Source: Liquidambar formosana (Eukaryota > Streptophyta > Magnoliopsida > Saxifragales > Altingiaceae). From it: a DNA stretch of 64,000 nt. The notes beneath the pieces were generated by a model. It saw nothing but the letters and a program-made list of their open reading frames with translations. It was not told the DNA's origin and did not search any database. Each line of letters starts with the position of its first letter. The stretch's first letter is position 1. The DNA lies in assembly GCA_039720395.1 (NCBI GenBank), contig JBBPBK010000108.1:126001-190000 (forward strand), written 5' to 3'. The position numbers and the translations under genes are program-made. Shown here one piece after another: positions 33,591 through 43,480 of this stretch.

Positions 33591-36302
33591 TTTTTTTTGG
33601 GTGGAGTGCGCATCATGAAATATACATATTTTGTAATTTTTCTTGGTTATGTTTTGCAGCGGTTTTTATCATATCGGTTTGTTTTGCGGTGATTCCAGCT
33701 CTGTTAAGAGTTCGTAATAAAAATCACTGGTTTCACTTAGCATTGGTTGTTTTAATAACTGCATGTCCATGCGCGCTTATCCTCTCTACACCGGTTGCGA
33801 CTTTCTGTGCGCTTTCTAAGGCAGCAACGTCTGGGCTTCTAATCAAAGGGGGAGACTATCTTGAAATTCTTGCTAAAATCAAGACCATGGCTCTTGACAA
33901 AACTGGTACAATAACAAGAGGTGAATTTGTTGTGACGGATTTTCAATCTCTCTGCAATGATATTAGCTTGAGCACACTGGTTTATTGGTAAAGATCACTT
34001 GTTGGCTTTTCGATCATTCTCTTTACGTACTGTCAATAACATTTTTTATAACTACAATAATAGCTCAGTACTGACTCTTATTTTTCAATATTAGTTTTCT
34101 GAACTTTCCCTACTTAATAGGCTCTTTTATATGTTAAATCCCGTATGACATGGCTATATCTTTAAGACTTAAAAACGCATTTGATTTTTAAAAGCTACTT
34201 TCTTGCGGCATATATATAGCATTGCACAACATTATATGAGATTTTATTATGGGTCAAACAACATTTTCAAAAATACAATGGATTTGTTTCAAATGCTATA
34301 CGAAGCACAATGGACATAATCAATTTCCATTGGATGTCAAGATGCCCCATTTAAAGAGTTCACCATTAGTTGCTGAAATTTTACTGTTAAATTAGAAACT
34401 AATGACAGTTACCAAAACTTTTAAGGGTTTCGAGCATTGAGAGTAAGTCAAGTCATCCAATGGCGACTGCACTCGTTGACTATGGACGGTCACTTTCCAT
34501 TCAGCCGAAGCCTGACAATGTAAAAGAATTTCAAAATTTTCCTGGAGAAGGGATTCATGGGATAATTGATGGACATGATATCTATGTTGGAAGCAGGAAA
34601 ATCTCTCAAAGAGCTGGTTGTGAAACAGGTGAAAAGCTTCACCTCCTTTACCTTTAAAATTATTTTCTAAACACCACATGCAGTATCACACTAACGTAAG
34701 CGAAATAGGTGTCTTGAGCTATTTAGGATGTCAAAAAGTCATTGCACGATACAAAATTTTCATCTTCATAACCAAATAGATAAAGCTTTTTATTTTTTCT
34801 GCTTAATTATAATAAATTTACCTGTTTGGATATCATTATCAGTTCCAACACTAGTGGGTGATAGTAAGGGAGGACAGACCATTGGATATATATACCATGG
34901 TGCAACTCCTGCCGGAATTTTCAGTCTCTCTGATGCTTGTCGATCTGGGGTTATGGAGGCGTTGAAAGAGCTGAAGTCATTAGGCATTAAAACTGCTATG
35001 CTCACAGGGGATAGTCACGCAGCAGCAATGCATGCACAAGATCAGGTGCACCTCTATTCCTTAATTTATGCACTTTGCCATGCATGTATGATCCATCATC
35101 AAAGTCTAGGCATTTTAAGCTGATGTTAACTGAAATGCATCCACTTGATACTCTTTTAACCATTTAGTCCTTATTTGACTTCTCCAAAAAAAAAAAAAAA
35201 AAAAAAAGGCCTTTCCAATTTTTATTCATGTACGATTTGTCGCCCATTTCTGTCATAGGTTTTTCTGTAATTAACTGGGCCAGTTTTGGAATTGCCTGAT
35301 CTGGCATGAAGTCCTAAGTATGCTTCCATTATTCATCTCATAGAGAAAATAATTTTTCATTTTTTTTTTCCCAGTTATTTCAAGGAAAAAATCCATGGTT
35401 TGGAATGAAACATAAAAATAAAAGATAAAAATTTCCACAAACTTGAATGCAAGATAAGGAAAAAAAAGGGGGATTTGAAATGGCATCATTTGACAAATCC
35501 TTGTAATGGAACTCTGTAACTAAAAACGACTCATTTCAAATGTGAGAAAACACTACAGAGTGATTTCATTTGGGCTAATTTACACATTTGCTGCCTAGTT
35601 TCTTTAACGTATTATTTCAAATTTCAATAAACTGTGTTAATAAAAAAAGGCAAAAAAATTTTGAAGCTAGGGCATTCTCTAGAGGAAGTCCATGCAGAAC
35701 TTCTACCTGAAGACAAGGCGAGAATTGTTACAAGCTTTAAGAAGGACGGACCGACTGCCATGATTGGAGATGGCGTGAATGATGCCCCTGCAATAGCTAC
35801 AGCAGATATTGGCATCGCAATGGGCCTTTCGGGTTCAGCACTTGCAACTGAGACAGGGCATGTGATTCTCATGTCAAATGACATTCAAAAGATACCAAAA
35901 GCCATTCAGCTCGCGAGAAAAACCCACAGGAAAATAATTGAGAATGTCATTTTATCACTAGCTACCAAGGCCATTATTCTTGCCTTGGCCTTTGCAGGTC
36001 ATCCCCTTGTTTGGGCAGCGGTTCTGGCTGATGTTGGGACATGTGTGCTAGTCATCTTGAATAGCATGCTACTTTACAAGGGACACAAAACCATAGAGGA
36101 AAATCTTACAAATCTTCCACCGCACGGAATAATACTAATAAGCATGGATGTAGCACTGGTGGCTGCCAAAAGATTTGTGAGCCTCAGAAGTGCTCTTCCC
36201 AGACGTGTGCTTCAAAATGTCAGTCTGGCCCTTTCAGTTCGAGCTCACAGTGTGAAAACAATAAGTGCACGGAGTCAGCTTGCAAACCAGATGGCTGTGT
36301 AG
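22079..36302 (+). CDS. HMA: P1B-type heavy-metal ATPase (HMA2/HMA4-like), 9 coding exons
   Basis: A metal-exporting P-type ATPase that uses ATP to move Zn2+, and typically Cd2+, out of the cytosol; related plant proteins act at the plasma membrane in xylem loading, or at the tonoplast. Coding exons are 22079-22283, 23251-23508, 32122-32219, 32773-33028, 33169-33306, 33660-33987, 34426-34628, 34843-35045 and 35667 onward. All introns are GT-AG and the phases match: the first eight exons give exactly 563 codons. Motifs: N-terminal metal-binding GLCCSSE (C24, C25, E28), TGES 250-253, CPC 354-356, phosphorylation site DKTGT (D398), HP 438-439, TGDS 550-553, GDGVNDAP 597-604, and the TM8 aspartate D685 in ADVGT. 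The CCxxE head and TM8 Asp fit the Zn/Cd subgroup. As read the frame stops at 36302 (774 codons), because a missing T near 36073 removes a Cys-rich tail. HMA2, HMA3 and HMA4 cannot be separated here. Confidence 0.93.
22470..22900 (-). pseudogene. LINE RNase H fragment inside HMA intron 2
   Basis: The minus strand encodes [16 protein letters not shown] at about 22647-22600, the typical C-terminal end of a LINE RNase H domain. Upstream frames carry '[12 protein letters not shown]' like its central part. Several frameshifts separate the pieces. Orientation is opposite to the host gene. Confidence 0.7.
23251..23508 (+). other. HMA: HMA exon 3 (TM1-TM2, start of TM3)
   Basis: Codes residues 69-154, including the first hydrophobic helices and the LDVNVLA segment. 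Ends GCCG before GTAACT. Confidence 0.9.
24178..24633. mobile_element. hAT-type MITE, CATAGTTATTAAA family
   Basis: Terminal inverted repeats begin CATAGTTATTAAATCCGG on the left and CATAGTTATTAAACCCAG on the right (read inward). Both ends are rich in 'ggttgaaccgg'/'ccggtccgg' blocks. Flanks atgtgaac (24170-24177) and atgtaagc (24634-24641) fit a decayed 8-bp target duplication. The terminus matches the element at 39268-40057. Confidence 0.7.
25222..25606. mobile_element. hAT-type MITE, CAAGGACG family
   Basis: Ends CAAGGACGAAGCCATG and (read inward) CAAGGACGGAGCTAGC, with an 8-bp target duplication TTTATACG/TTCATACG at 25214-25221 and 25607-25614 (one mismatch). It interrupts the Copia RT region; frames on its two sides belong to the same gene. 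A relative lies at 60062-60327. Confidence 0.8.
26406..26828. other. intron sequence without a recognised feature
   Basis: Between the two LTR elements of intron 3. Contains a poly(A) tract at 26808-26827 directly before the next element. No coding frame. Confidence 0.35.
26881..28537. mobile_element. solo LTR nested in the left LTR of 26829-31320
   Basis: Starts TGTCACAACCC, ends GGGTCCTTACA, and is flanked by a perfect 5-bp target duplication TATTG (26876-26880 and 28538-28542). The right LTR of the host element at ~30920 is continuous at the same place (cctattcacttg). The ends resemble Gypsy-type LTRs (read on the minus strand TGTAAGGACCCAATG), but orientation is not settled. Length 1,657 bp. 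A short open frame at 28053-28289 is part of it and not a gene. Confidence 0.85.
28918..28929 (+). promoter_or_regulatory. primer-binding site (tRNA-iMet)
   Basis: TGGTATCAGAGC, an exact initiator tRNA-Met complement, shortly after the left LTR of the element 26829-31320. Confidence 0.9.
31321..32121. other. end of HMA intron 3
   Basis: AT-rich with (GA)n at 31553-31580. No coding frame or clear repeat. Ends in the exon 4 acceptor. Confidence 0.4.
32122..32219 (+). other. HMA: HMA exon 4
   Basis: Codes residues 155-187 ([19 protein letters not shown] and [11 protein letters not shown]), the TM3-TM4 region. Ends CACAAG before GTTTGC, phase 0. Confidence 0.9.
32485..32700 (+). mobile_element. 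tRNA-derived SINE-like sequence in HMA intron 4
   Basis: 'tgtggtctagttg' (32501-32513) resembles an A box and 'ggattcgagtccc' (32540-32552) is a near-perfect B box, ~30 bp apart. The right border is not defined by a tail. Confidence 0.5.
32773..33028 (+). other. HMA: HMA exon 5 (actuator domain, TGES)
   Basis: Codes residues 188-272, with the TGES phosphatase motif at 250-253. Directly before a (CT)n-rich intron (33037-33093). Confidence 0.92.
33169..33306 (+). other. HMA: HMA exon 6
   Basis: Codes residues 273-318 ([20 protein letters not shown], then the DKFAKYYTP helix start). Acceptor GAGTTTAG, donor GTTAGT. The intron just before it ends with a short duplication 'acgagttt' (33149-33167). 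Confidence 0.9.
33539..33598. repeat. (TA)n followed by poly(T) in HMA intron 6
   Basis: Compound simple repeat directly upstream of exon 7; no coding meaning. Confidence 0.95.
33660..33987 (+). other. HMA: HMA exon 7 (CPC and DKTGT)
   Basis: Codes residues 319-427. It holds the transport motif CPC in TM6 (354-356) and the phosphorylated D398 in DKTGT, followed by [11 protein letters not shown]. Confidence 0.95.
34426..34628 (+). other. HMA: HMA exon 8 (SSHP loop)
   Basis: Codes residues 428-495, with SSHPMA (H438, P439) of the nucleotide-binding domain and the PGEGIHG glycine motif. Confidence 0.93.
34843..35045 (+). other. HMA: HMA exon 9 (TGDS, P domain)
   Basis: Codes residues 496-563, with SDACRSGV and [17 protein letters not shown]. 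The family usually has N after TGD; here it is S. Confidence 0.93.
35667..36302 (+). other. HMA: HMA exon 10 as read ([10 protein letters not shown]7-TM8, then shifted frame)
   Basis: The acceptor TTTTGAAG is followed by CTAGGG in phase 0. Residues 564-698 are canonical (GDGVNDAP at 597-604, ADVGT at 684-688, LVILNSMLL). After that the frame encodes ~76 residues without Cys-rich character and stops at 36300-36302. The switch point is the TTT at 36073-36075. Confidence 0.88.
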
Positions 36303-36718
36303 GTGGTGATTTGTGTCATGAGGCAAAGCAGTCTGAACAAGGCCATTTGAACCCTGCACATACTGCTTCAGAACAAGGCCAACAGATGACAAACAGTGGT
36401 CATTGCCACATGGTGCATTGTGGAAAAATCCATGTAAAAGACCAGATCAACGATAAAGATTTTGCGAAAACGGAAGAAACTAGTTGTGATTGTCAGCCAG
36501 AAAATCAGGAGGTTTGTTGCAAAAGTGGTACAGCACTTCATGAAACCATTGATAATGCAAGCAGTTCTGGCCATGTGGAATCGACAGCTATGCATGCTTG
36601 CATGAGCTTAGAGAAGAGAGAGTCTGGTGGGTGTTGCAAGAGCATTGGGAAGGAATGTTGTGCTAAGAGTGGGCATTCTGGTTTTGGGGGAGGCTTATCA
36701 GAAATCTTGATTGAGTAG
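36073..36718 (+). pseudogene. HMA: Cys/His-rich HMA C-terminal tail, out of frame by one base
   Basis: In the +1-shifted frame the sequence stays open from the TTT run to the TAG at 36716-36718, about 214 codons. It begins GTQNHRGK and continues with [12 protein letters not shown], then CC pairs near the end (SGGCC, KECCAKSGHSG). About 22 Cys and 13 His match the metal-binding tails of HMA2/HMA4 proteins. One extra T in the TTT run would join it to TM8 and give about 913 residues. An open frame this long with family-like content means the break is either very recent or a sequence error in a T run. Confidence 0.85.
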
Positions 36719-37999
36719 ATGTATCCTATTGGAGACTATAGTTATGAGCTTTATAACATGTATGTGAGTTAAACCTTCAGTGTATCTCATCTCTTCAGAT
36801 TGGGTTGGTGTGATTTTGTTTACGATTTTATTAGGATTATAAAATATTTGATTAGGTCTTGATTATCTTCTTCCTATAATTTAGCTTGTCACTATCTCTA
36901 TCTAAACTTTAGTATGGGTCTCCTCTTAACCATCCAAGCCATTATTGATCAAAGTTCCTGTTGCAAATTTTCTATAACCTTAACTTCAAAAAATGCTAAT
37001 TTAAGATTATATACATGCTTGTGACGCCACGAATTTTTTTCAAAAGCATGATTAAATGATAGTAATGAAATTCTAGTCATGGTAAATGAATGTTATCTAT
37101 TGAGAATGTTTTGGGAAACAAAGCCAATTATAAAGTCCAACACGGTTTGGAAAGAAAAATTTCTCTATTATTATATGTGGATCCACTAAATTGAAACCAA
37201 ATTGTCTGAAAGCTAAACTCATTATCTTTATAATAAAAATAAATAAACAAACTTTGTATTCTCGACCCTTAATCAAATTTAACAGGCCTTCAGGTCTTTT
37301 TAGTGAAAACAAAATTTTTGAAAACTGAGTGCCAATATTGACCTATAATCAAATTTTGAAAAGCTGGCAATGGTTTTTTAAGAATTTTTGGATGAAAGCT
37401 ATTGCATTTGAACATAGACCTTCAACCATTGTACCTAGAAAAAAATAAAATTAAATAAATAAAATAAAAAATTAAAGGAAAAAACCTTCAAGATAAACAT
37501 TTTCTCAAAAAGGCATAAATTTCTAGCACGAGTAGTTTAGCATTCTTCGCATAGGGATCATAATACATGTCCCAAAGTAACCAATTAACCATTCGTTACA
37601 TAGCTCCAACCGTACACACGAGACCCAGCCCCTTCAAATAAAAAATAAAAGGACAATTTACACTAACACTCCCTTTGGTATCTGATAATTATGAATACAC
37701 TCCTTCTTGTCTCTAAAATTGCACTAGCTGTTATCCTTGTTAGAGTTGTTGGATGAATGAAGATAATAGGACATATAAAATAACGCAAATGCCCCTTAAA
37801 ACCATTGAAACGCAGTGAGAAATTAGCTTGCGTTGCAGCAAAGACAGGGGCCTTCTTATGAAATCAGCCTATTATCGTGTTGCTCCGAAGTCAAACTGGG
37901 AAAGCTTGGGCCCAATGGGCACCTGAAAAAACTATGGAAATCGAAGCTACATGAAATAAAATAAAAAAAGCTATTCCCACTATAGGGGCTTTAGCAATG
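36719..37999. other. 3' flank of HMA, no gene seen
   Basis: A-rich and T-rich intergenic sequence including the HMA 3' UTR. The minus-strand frame at 37097-37312 has no recognisable domain. Confidence 0.4.
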
Positions 38000-38049
38000 A
38001 GATTCCAAGTGGAGGCTAGGACACACACTTCCCTTTCTGCTGGCAGGGA

Positions 38050-38437
38050 AATCGAGTTCTCAGACATTAGTTCTTCCTATGTCCAGTAGCAAAAGCAATC
38101 TGGTTTGGTGGGAAGACACTTGGGGTACGTTTAGATATTTCAATCGGCTCTGATGGATCCATATGTGGCTGATGCATTGGCGGCAGAGGTTTGCAATTCC
38201 TGTGGGTTTGATCAAGAAAGTGGAATGAAGTTTGAAGGGGATGCAAGCGACATTGTGACTGGTATTTCCTCACCCTTTAGTCAGACGGCCTGGACTTATG
38301 ATGGAATTCTAAAAGATACAAATGTTGGGCTCTCAAAGATTGTTATTCATCCTTTTGCAAGATACCTAGAGTGGCAAATGGGGTTGGCTGATTCTATGGC
38401 CAAGTGGGCACTCAAGAATTCATTGGGACTAGCTTAG
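38050..38437 (+). pseudogene. RNase H (RVT_3-type) fragment of a LINE
   Basis: The frame 38153-38437 (94 codons) has MDPYVADALAAEVC, then GMKFEGDASDIVTGISS, and a closing ADSMAKWALKNSLG. These are the ordered landmarks of the LINE RNase H domain ('A..AA', 'EGDA..V', 'AD.LAKWAL'). The sequence before 38153 has related text in another frame. No reverse transcriptase is nearby. Remnant. Confidence 0.65.
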
Positions 38438-38520
38438 TGGTGAAGGAGGGAGTGATAAAGGATAGGATTATAATAGATTAGGGGTTTGAACCCCTCCGAT
38501 TGTACCATAAAATAAAATAA
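38428..38520 (+). mobile_element. tRNA-derived SINE-like sequence with A-rich tail
   Basis: 'agcttagtggtga' (A-box-like, ~38431-38443) and 'gggtttgaacccc' (B box, ~38483-38495), followed by 'aaaataaaataa'. It abuts the RNase H fragment. Confidence 0.45.
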
Positions 38521-39259
38521 GTTGGCACTCAAGATGGAGTTTTCAGACCATCTTCCTCATGAGCTGTTGCTTGTACCAGTAATGGATGCCTGTTTGAGGA
38601 TGGGTGTTATTTGGCCGAAGGAGTAGAGATGTTTTTTTTCTCCCCTTCTTTTGGCTGCCGCTCCTTCGTTTTCTATCCCATTGGAACAATTCAATTTCAA
38701 GTTAAAAGGGCAGCTGGCATACAATCAGCTTCAGAAACTTACGAAATCACTTCTTGTTTTTTGCCAACAAAAATTGAAATGAAAAAAAATCATTTTCTTA
38801 AATTTCTCCATTCACAATGAGAATTTTTTCACAAAAGCATTTGCAAACACATTGGAACAACTCAATTTCTTGAGATTTTGTTGTTCTTTTCTCTTTTTAT
38901 TCAGTGTAAAACATAGGGAAATTTTCTAACTTAGGTACATGCTGCTAAAAGAAATCCTGTTTGATTTAACCAATTTTAAATTATTGAATGCCATTCTTGC
39001 TTGCCTTCTACTCTGATTCCATGGCATGCACAGTTATGCTAATTTCTACCAATTTACTACACAGCCAAAGCACAAAATGTGACACTCCAAGGATGCAATA
39101 TAGACAACCTATACAATGGTGGAAATCTTGATATCATGATAGTTTGGATCAAGGCTTTGTTGAATTGAGTTCAATCTTGATATCACGATGCAAGAAGCAT
39201 TTGCACGGATTCTCATTATATGAATCAACTAGATGGTGGATGTTATAAAAAGAAAGACC
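38521..39259. other. no gene seen
   Basis: A 69-codon frame at 38611-38820 has no recognisable domain. Otherwise AT-rich intergenic sequence. Confidence 0.35.
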
Positions 39260-39267
39260 CTTAAGGG

Positions 39268-39591
39268 CATAGTTATTAAACGCGCAAGGCGCACCTAAGG
39301 TGCAAAGGACTCCTGGGGCTTAGGCACGAAACGCAAGAAAAGTGTGGGCTTCGGGGAAGTGAGGCGCACATTTTAAAGAAAATAAATAAATAAAATATTT
39401 TATCAAATGCAACTAACAAAAATAATCAATTTAAACATATAAAATTGAACACTCTTATCTTTTGTCCTATAAGCTCAATTGGTTAGAGCGTTGTGCAATA
39501 GCACAGAGGTTGTAGGTTTGAATCCAATCCTTTTGTTGTGAATCTCTAGAATCCATATGTAGTAACCAACCTAAGTAACCTAGACCCACGA

Positions 39592-39628
<37 letters not shown>

Positions 39629-40057
39629 CAAAACAGTTTGAAGGAAAAAAAAAAAATGGAAATCAGTAAATAAATAGAAGAAGCGGAAGGAAATAAATTT
39701 GAAGAAGCAAAAAAAGGGAACAAAAGAGTTTGAAAGGGAAAAAAGACAGTACAATACCTGTTGAAAGGAAAGAAAAAAAAAATTTTAAAAAGAATCTCTA
39801 TCAGTAAATAAAATCGAAGGAGGGAAAAAAACAGTACAATACCTGTTCAAAGAAAAAAAATCTCTATCAGTAAATAAAATTGAAGAGGATACTAAGGCGC
39901 GCCTTGAATGGACCTTGCGCCTCGGAAAAAGCCCAAAAAAGCGCGCTTAAAGCGCGCTTGTTGGATCTCGCCTCGCCCAACCCAAAGCGAAGCCTAACAG
40001 CTGCACCTACCTAAGCCTCATGCCTAGGTGCACCTCAGATGCGCTTTTAACACTATG
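39268..40057. mobile_element. 790-bp hAT MITE with perfect 8-bp target duplication
   Basis: Begins CATAGTTATTAAACGCGC and ends, read inward, CATAGTGTTAAAAGCGC. The subterminal regions are rich in GCGC/aggcgc blocks. CTTAAGGG stands on both sides (39260-39267 and 40058-40065). A SINE is inserted inside it. Confidence 0.88.
39463..39624 (+). mobile_element. tRNA-derived SINE with poly(A) tail
   Basis: 'agctcaattggttagagcg' (A box region, ~39471-39489) and 'ggtttgaatcc' (B box, ~39515-39525) resemble a tRNA head. A 30-bp poly(A) ends the element at 39595-39624. It lies inside the hAT MITE. Confidence 0.75.
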
Positions 40058-40266
40058 CTTAAGGGTACATTTGGGAACATAAATTTGGAGGGTATGGTCA
40101 CAAATCCAAATCCCTTGTTTGGATGCCTCAATAAGATGAGGATTTGGATTTCAGCCAAATCCACGAGCGGATTTGAGAGCCCCAAATCCATGGATTTCAA
40201 ATAACTCTTGATAGGTGTTATTCTAAAATCTATCCTGAGTCAAAGCTCAACTATCGACCCCAACAC

Positions 40267-40456
40267 TTGACATCTTCGACCTTCTCACCTCGACGATCTC
40301 ATAGAGTCCATTCTTTCACTTTCTCTCTCTCTCTTCTCTTTGAAACTCTCTACTCTCTATCTCTCTCTTACCTACCTCGATGGTCGACTAGTGTCTCGAT
40401 GACGATGACTATGACGGCAACGTCGGCGGCGATGATAACAACAGTGGCAACAGGTA
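40267..40456 (+). other. exon-like segment with splice-donor-like end
   Basis: CT-rich leader, then an ATG-initiated M/T/A-rich frame ending at AACAG before GTAAGA. A possible acceptor 'gtttgttcag' is at 40817. The protein has no recognised domain. This could be a captured gene fragment or chance. Confidence 0.25.
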
Positions 40457-41009
40457 AGAATGGTTTCTAACGCTAACAACGCATTGGTTCTCATTTATTC
40501 GTGCTTATATTTCTAAATTTGAGGACTTCCTCATTGCTAATCTTTCTCTACTTGCGAATGGGTTTTTTTCTTCTTCTTATTTCTCTATAAATTTTCCTTT
40601 TGAAGAGATTATCATCCATGGGTGTTAAGGAAATGATGGTTTTCTGAGATTCAAATATGCCAATGTTGTTAAACTTTTGCTTTAATTTGATTCACCACCA
40701 TAGTTGTTCTTTTGTTTATGCATTTTTTTATGTTTGAAGATATACACAACAAATGTTTGATGAAAGTTTTGTGAGAAAATCTTAGCACGTTCCAGTTAAT
40801 GTTCTGGTTTGTTCAGGTCCACTATCCCAAGCAAGCATGGCAATAACCTATACAACTGGTTGTTTCCTCATCTCCATCTATTGCAAACCGCTTCCTCTTC
40901 CTTGCTTCTTGAGAAGTAGATCCTATATAAAAGATAATACTAATGGAATGCTCCTAGCCCTTCAATTATTTAGTGGGGAAGACCATAGGCACCTTTTCTT
41001 AACCTTATA

Positions 41010-41105
41010 CAAAGTACATTATGTTCCTTTGTATAGAATACATATGCAACCAAGGCCCACATATACAAAGTACATTATGTTCCTTTTCATAGAATACATA
41101 TGCTA
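41010..41105. repeat. two-copy tandem duplication, ~55-bp period
   Basis: 'tacaaagtacattatgttcc' followed by a 'tagaatacatatgc' end occurs twice in a row with small differences. Confidence 0.8.
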
Positions 41106-41550
41106 AGTCTTCATAATAAAAAATATGCATATGCTAAGTCATGCTGAAAAAATGGAAATGATGATGCCCTATAGTTCATGCGTATCTGACTTTGCAATCA
41201 AGGTTTCAAATTCTAATGGAATTTTAAAAAAGTGTAGTGTTTAATTTTATTTTGAACTAGTCCTAAACTTCTGACATTTGAAACCATAAGCAAATATTGT
41301 TCTTATTTGCTTATGGTTTGTTTATACATGATCATTTGCTTGCTCCAACTATAGAATTTGTTGAATTTTCCGTTTTGTTGATTTAATGGTGAATTGGGTT
41401 TTGCTTCTGTGGGATGCCATCCTCCTCGTAAACTATATATGAAGCGTATATGGATAGTATTGAAACATATGGATTCATAGGAGGAATCATCTTCTCTTGT
41501 ATGATACATGTAATGTGGTGACCGGTGAGTAACATGTAGTAAGTTGGAAA

Positions 41551-41672
41551 TGTGAGAGGTGTATATCTTTATTTTATTAAGGTGGTTTAGTCTTTTATAT
41601 CTTAGGGTTATCTTTGTATAAATATAGCACTTTGCATAATGAATTATTCAATCACTTTTTTGTAAACTTACA
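41551..41672 (+). repeat. 5' LTR (122 bp)
   Basis: Ends in CTTACA directly before the primer-binding site. Contains 'gtataaatatagcac', a TATA-like motif. Confidence 0.93.
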
Positions 41673-41685
41673 TGGTAACAAAGCC
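41673..41685 (+). promoter_or_regulatory. primer-binding site, degenerate tRNA-iMet type
   Basis: TGGTAACAAAGCC immediately follows the LTR; the usual form is TGGTATCAGAGC. Confidence 0.7.
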
Positions 41686-42156
41686 CTAGGGGCTACCGCA
41701 CCTTTTCCCTCTCCATTACATCTTCTTCGCAGCAGCCGTGAAGCCGTCATCGCATCAGAATCTTCTCTAGCCTTATCGCAACACTATTAAATCTCCAAGA
41801 ACCATTCGACCAACCAAATTTCTTCTTCGTTGCAGCAGTACATTCATATTTCTTCTCCGTTGCAGCAGTCGCACCACTTAGGGTCTTTGAATCATTCAAT
41901 CTCACCATCTCTCTATCTCTCAATTGAAGCTTCGTTTGTGAAATCTCAAAACTGGTTAAACCCCTTGTCACAACAGTAGGTCCATCTTTGTAAAAACTAT
42001 TTTTCTAATCAGTGAATCCCTCCATCAAACAATCCTCTTGTATTGCACCAAACATAAAGCCTTGGTTTGAGCAACACCTTCTGATTGGTTGGATATTCTT
42101 GGTTGTGTTGTTGATGTTTAATTTATTACAATTACTTTGTTAAATTTTCTTCCATT

Positions 42157-42965
42157 ATGGTTGATGATAAGATGCAAGCAATCAGTATTAGATTGAATGG
42201 TGATAATTACTCTTATTAGTCTAATGTAATGAAAAAAAAAATTATTGGTAAAGGCCGTTGGGGTTATGTTATGGGATCTAATACTCGACCCTTTGATCCT
42301 AAGGTTGATGGCTTTGATAAAAGAGTTGCAAAATGGGACATAGAAAATGCTCAAATTTTGACTTGGCTACACAACTCTGTAGAACCAAGTATTGGTCAGA
42401 ATTTTTCTAAATATGACACAGCTAAAAAAGTTTGGGACTACTTGCAGGGTATGTATTTGGAATCGAACTTTGCAAAACAGTATGAACTGGAGATGTCTAT
42501 TCGAGGGACCTTCCAAAAGGAGAAATTAATACAGGAATTTTATAATGAAATGACTACTTATTGGGATCAGTTAGCACCTATGGAGCCCATTGAATTGTAG
42601 CGCTTAGATGTTTATATTAATTATCAAGAAAGGCAGAGGTTGACCCAATTTCTTATGGCCCTTCGTGATCAGTTTAAACCCCTTCGTGGAGCAATTCTTC
42701 ATCGTGTTCCCTCACCCAAAGTTAATGTAGCTGTTCGAGAACTTATAACTGAGGAAATCCGCTTTAAGATTGCTCATCCTGCTCCACCTTCTCAGTCAGT
42801 GTTTATTGCCTCCTCTGCTTAGCCTCCACTATTGCCTACTCCTTTTGTGCATCTCACTTAACTCACTGGGAAGCCCAAACCTCGTGTTGGTATTGATGAG
42901 TGCAGCTTTTGTCGTCAAAAAGGACACTAGAAGTACACGTGTCCCAAATTTGCAGCCAGAATAGA
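42157..42965 (+). pseudogene. Copia gag
   Basis: The frame from ATG 42157 reads ISIRLNGDNYSY, then TAG where Trp is usual. The capsid region continues at 42229-42600 (KVWDYLQGMYLESNFAKQYE) and 42640-42822 (MTQFLMALRDQFKPLRGAIL). A CX2CX4HX4C knuckle (CSFCRQKGH...CPKF) lies at ~42900-42955 with a TAG inside. Non-functional. Confidence 0.85.
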
Positions 42966-43159
42966 CGATCTACTCCTCAATCTACTTCTCAAGCCCCTTC
43001 ACAGTCCTCAATTCGCCCACCAACAGCATTTGCAGCATTTGCATCTAGTAGTGTAACACCTGCCACTTTAGAATCTATAATTGAGCAGCTCCGGTCTATT
43101 ATTGCATCTTCTTCAGGGAATCAGTCTCATGCCTCCGCTATGTCTACTGTTACTCAGGT

Positions 43160-43480
43160 TTGCATAGTTCTTCTTCCTCAAGTATTTCTCCCACCTCTTG
43201 GATATTTGATTCTAGCTCTTCTCATCATATAACACATCATTTGTTATTCTTGAGTAACTGTGTTTCTCCTTCTTCTCCTATTACTATTGTTACTGTTAAT
43301 GGTTCTCCTATGCATGTTGTCTCAATAGGCTCTATCCTTCTTTCATCATCTTCATTTTTATTTATTCTTGATGTATTTTATATTCCTACCTTGTCTCTTA
43401 GTTTATCGTCTATTAGTCAACTCTCTGATTCTGGCTTTGATGTTCTCTTTTCCTCTTCTAACTATGTTGTTTAGTAACGA
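43160..43480 (+). pseudogene. Copia protease
   Basis: SWIFDSSSSHHITHH at the start corresponds to the W.(L/F)DSGASHHMT active site; the Gly of DSG is Ser here, which would by itself damage activity. The rest follows the family (VTVNGSPMHVVSIGS...LDVFYIPTLSLSLSSISQL). Confidence 0.8.

Noticed and set aside
39463..39535. functional tRNA gene
   Set aside because: The tRNA-like head lacks a proper acceptor stem and is followed by a SINE body and poly(A).
40837..41106. 89-codon frame as exon 2 of a gene following 40267-40456
   Set aside because: The frame crosses a tandem duplication, has no recognisable domain, and the splice link is only a guess.
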